Origin: Physocladia obscura | Lineage: Eukaryota; Chytridiomycota; Chytridiomycetes; Chytridiales; Chytriomycetaceae | Assembly (NCBI GenBank): GCA_027596945.1 | Contig: JADGJH010000049.1 | Span: forward strand, 17,826-37,335 | Direction: 5' to 3' | DNA: 19,510 nt | Shown here: piece by piece, positions 19,213 through 19,510 of the stretch | Layout of the letters: each line of letters begins with the position of its first letter | Numbering within the stretch: position 1 is the stretch's first letter | The notes under the pieces: generated by a model | Database searches by the model: none | Seen by the model: only the letters and a program-made list of their open reading frames with translations | What the model was told of the DNA's origin: nothing | Translations under genes and position numbers: made by a program

Positions 19213-19510
19213 TTTTTTTTTTTCCAAAGGATCTTATTCGGACTTTTTCGTTGTGTGGCATAAGTTTAACAGACACCCCCAATGTGCGCCCACTTCTTTT
19301 CCCTCACGGTCAAGTGCACTCATCCATTCTTCTGAGAGATGAATCTTAAGATCTCACTTCTGAAAGTTGAATCTGAAGATTTGCTTATTCTTGGTATCAC
19401 CTTTGTAATGCCTGTTTGCGGTTAAACGAACAGTTTTTACCCGTATTAATCTCTCTTAAATCTCTCACTCTTTTCCGTCTCTCTCCCAGTCACTTTGAAT
19501 TGAGACAAGC
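19213..19510. other. Upstream region of the PWWP gene
   Basis: 298 bp with CT-rich tracts (19450-19490, repeated TCTCTC/TCTCTT), an A12 tract (plus-strand T12) just before the PWWP ATG, and GAATCT/AGATCT strings at 19341-19380. It is probably the PWWP promoter and 5' UTR. No coding sequence is recognised. Confidence 0.4.

Overview
The window looks like nuclear DNA of a fungus, most likely an early-diverging (chytrid-like) one. It is AT-rich, genes are split by short GT-AG introns (mostly 50-100 nt, several with CTGAC/CTAAT-like branch sites), AATAAA signals follow most stop codons, and the genes are cell-wall genes of fungal type: a GT48 beta-1,3-glucan synthase, GH18 chitinases, and CBM19-like chitin-binding domains. 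Species cannot be fixed from sequence alone. No rRNA, tRNA, CRISPR array or recognisable transposon was seen.

Layout: (1) 928-2138 (+), secreted GH18 chitinase-like protein with a C-terminal PAN/Apple domain, 2 exons. (2) 3871-5437 (+), secreted CBM19-CBM5/12-GH18 chitinase, 2 exons. (3) 6878-13722 (+), a 12-exon FKS-type beta-1,3-glucan synthase of 2034 predicted residues, with an unusual 12-cysteine C-terminal tail. (4) 13884-14948 (-), a CBM19-like, Ser/Thr-rich and double-psi beta-barrel (expansin/RlpA-like) protein whose frame is broken by one in-frame TAA, so either a decaying gene or one with an unusual intron. (5) 15156-16717 (+), a second CBM19-GH18 chitinase, paralogue of (2) with the same intron position. 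(6) 17575-19212 (-), a 4-exon nuclear PWWP protein with a C-terminal TFIIS-N/LEDGF-IBD-like helical domain.

Five consecutive genes thus concern wall glucan or chitin: one builds beta-1,3-glucan, three hydrolyse or are predicted to hydrolyse chitin, and one probably binds and loosens wall polymers. The PWWP gene is an unrelated chromatin gene at the edge. Genes 4 and 5 are divergent across 207 bp; genes 3 and 4 converge with probably overlapping 3' UTRs.

Most notable: the tandem three-repeat Cys module on the glucan synthase; the LEDGF-like layout of the PWWP protein; the broken CBM19-DPBB gene; a 63/64-nt identical tract crossing the exon-intron border of the two chitinase paralogues; and a shared CACGTG-containing element upstream of two chitinase genes. 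All exon models were built by eye from reading frame, splice signals and family resemblance; no database or RNA evidence was available.
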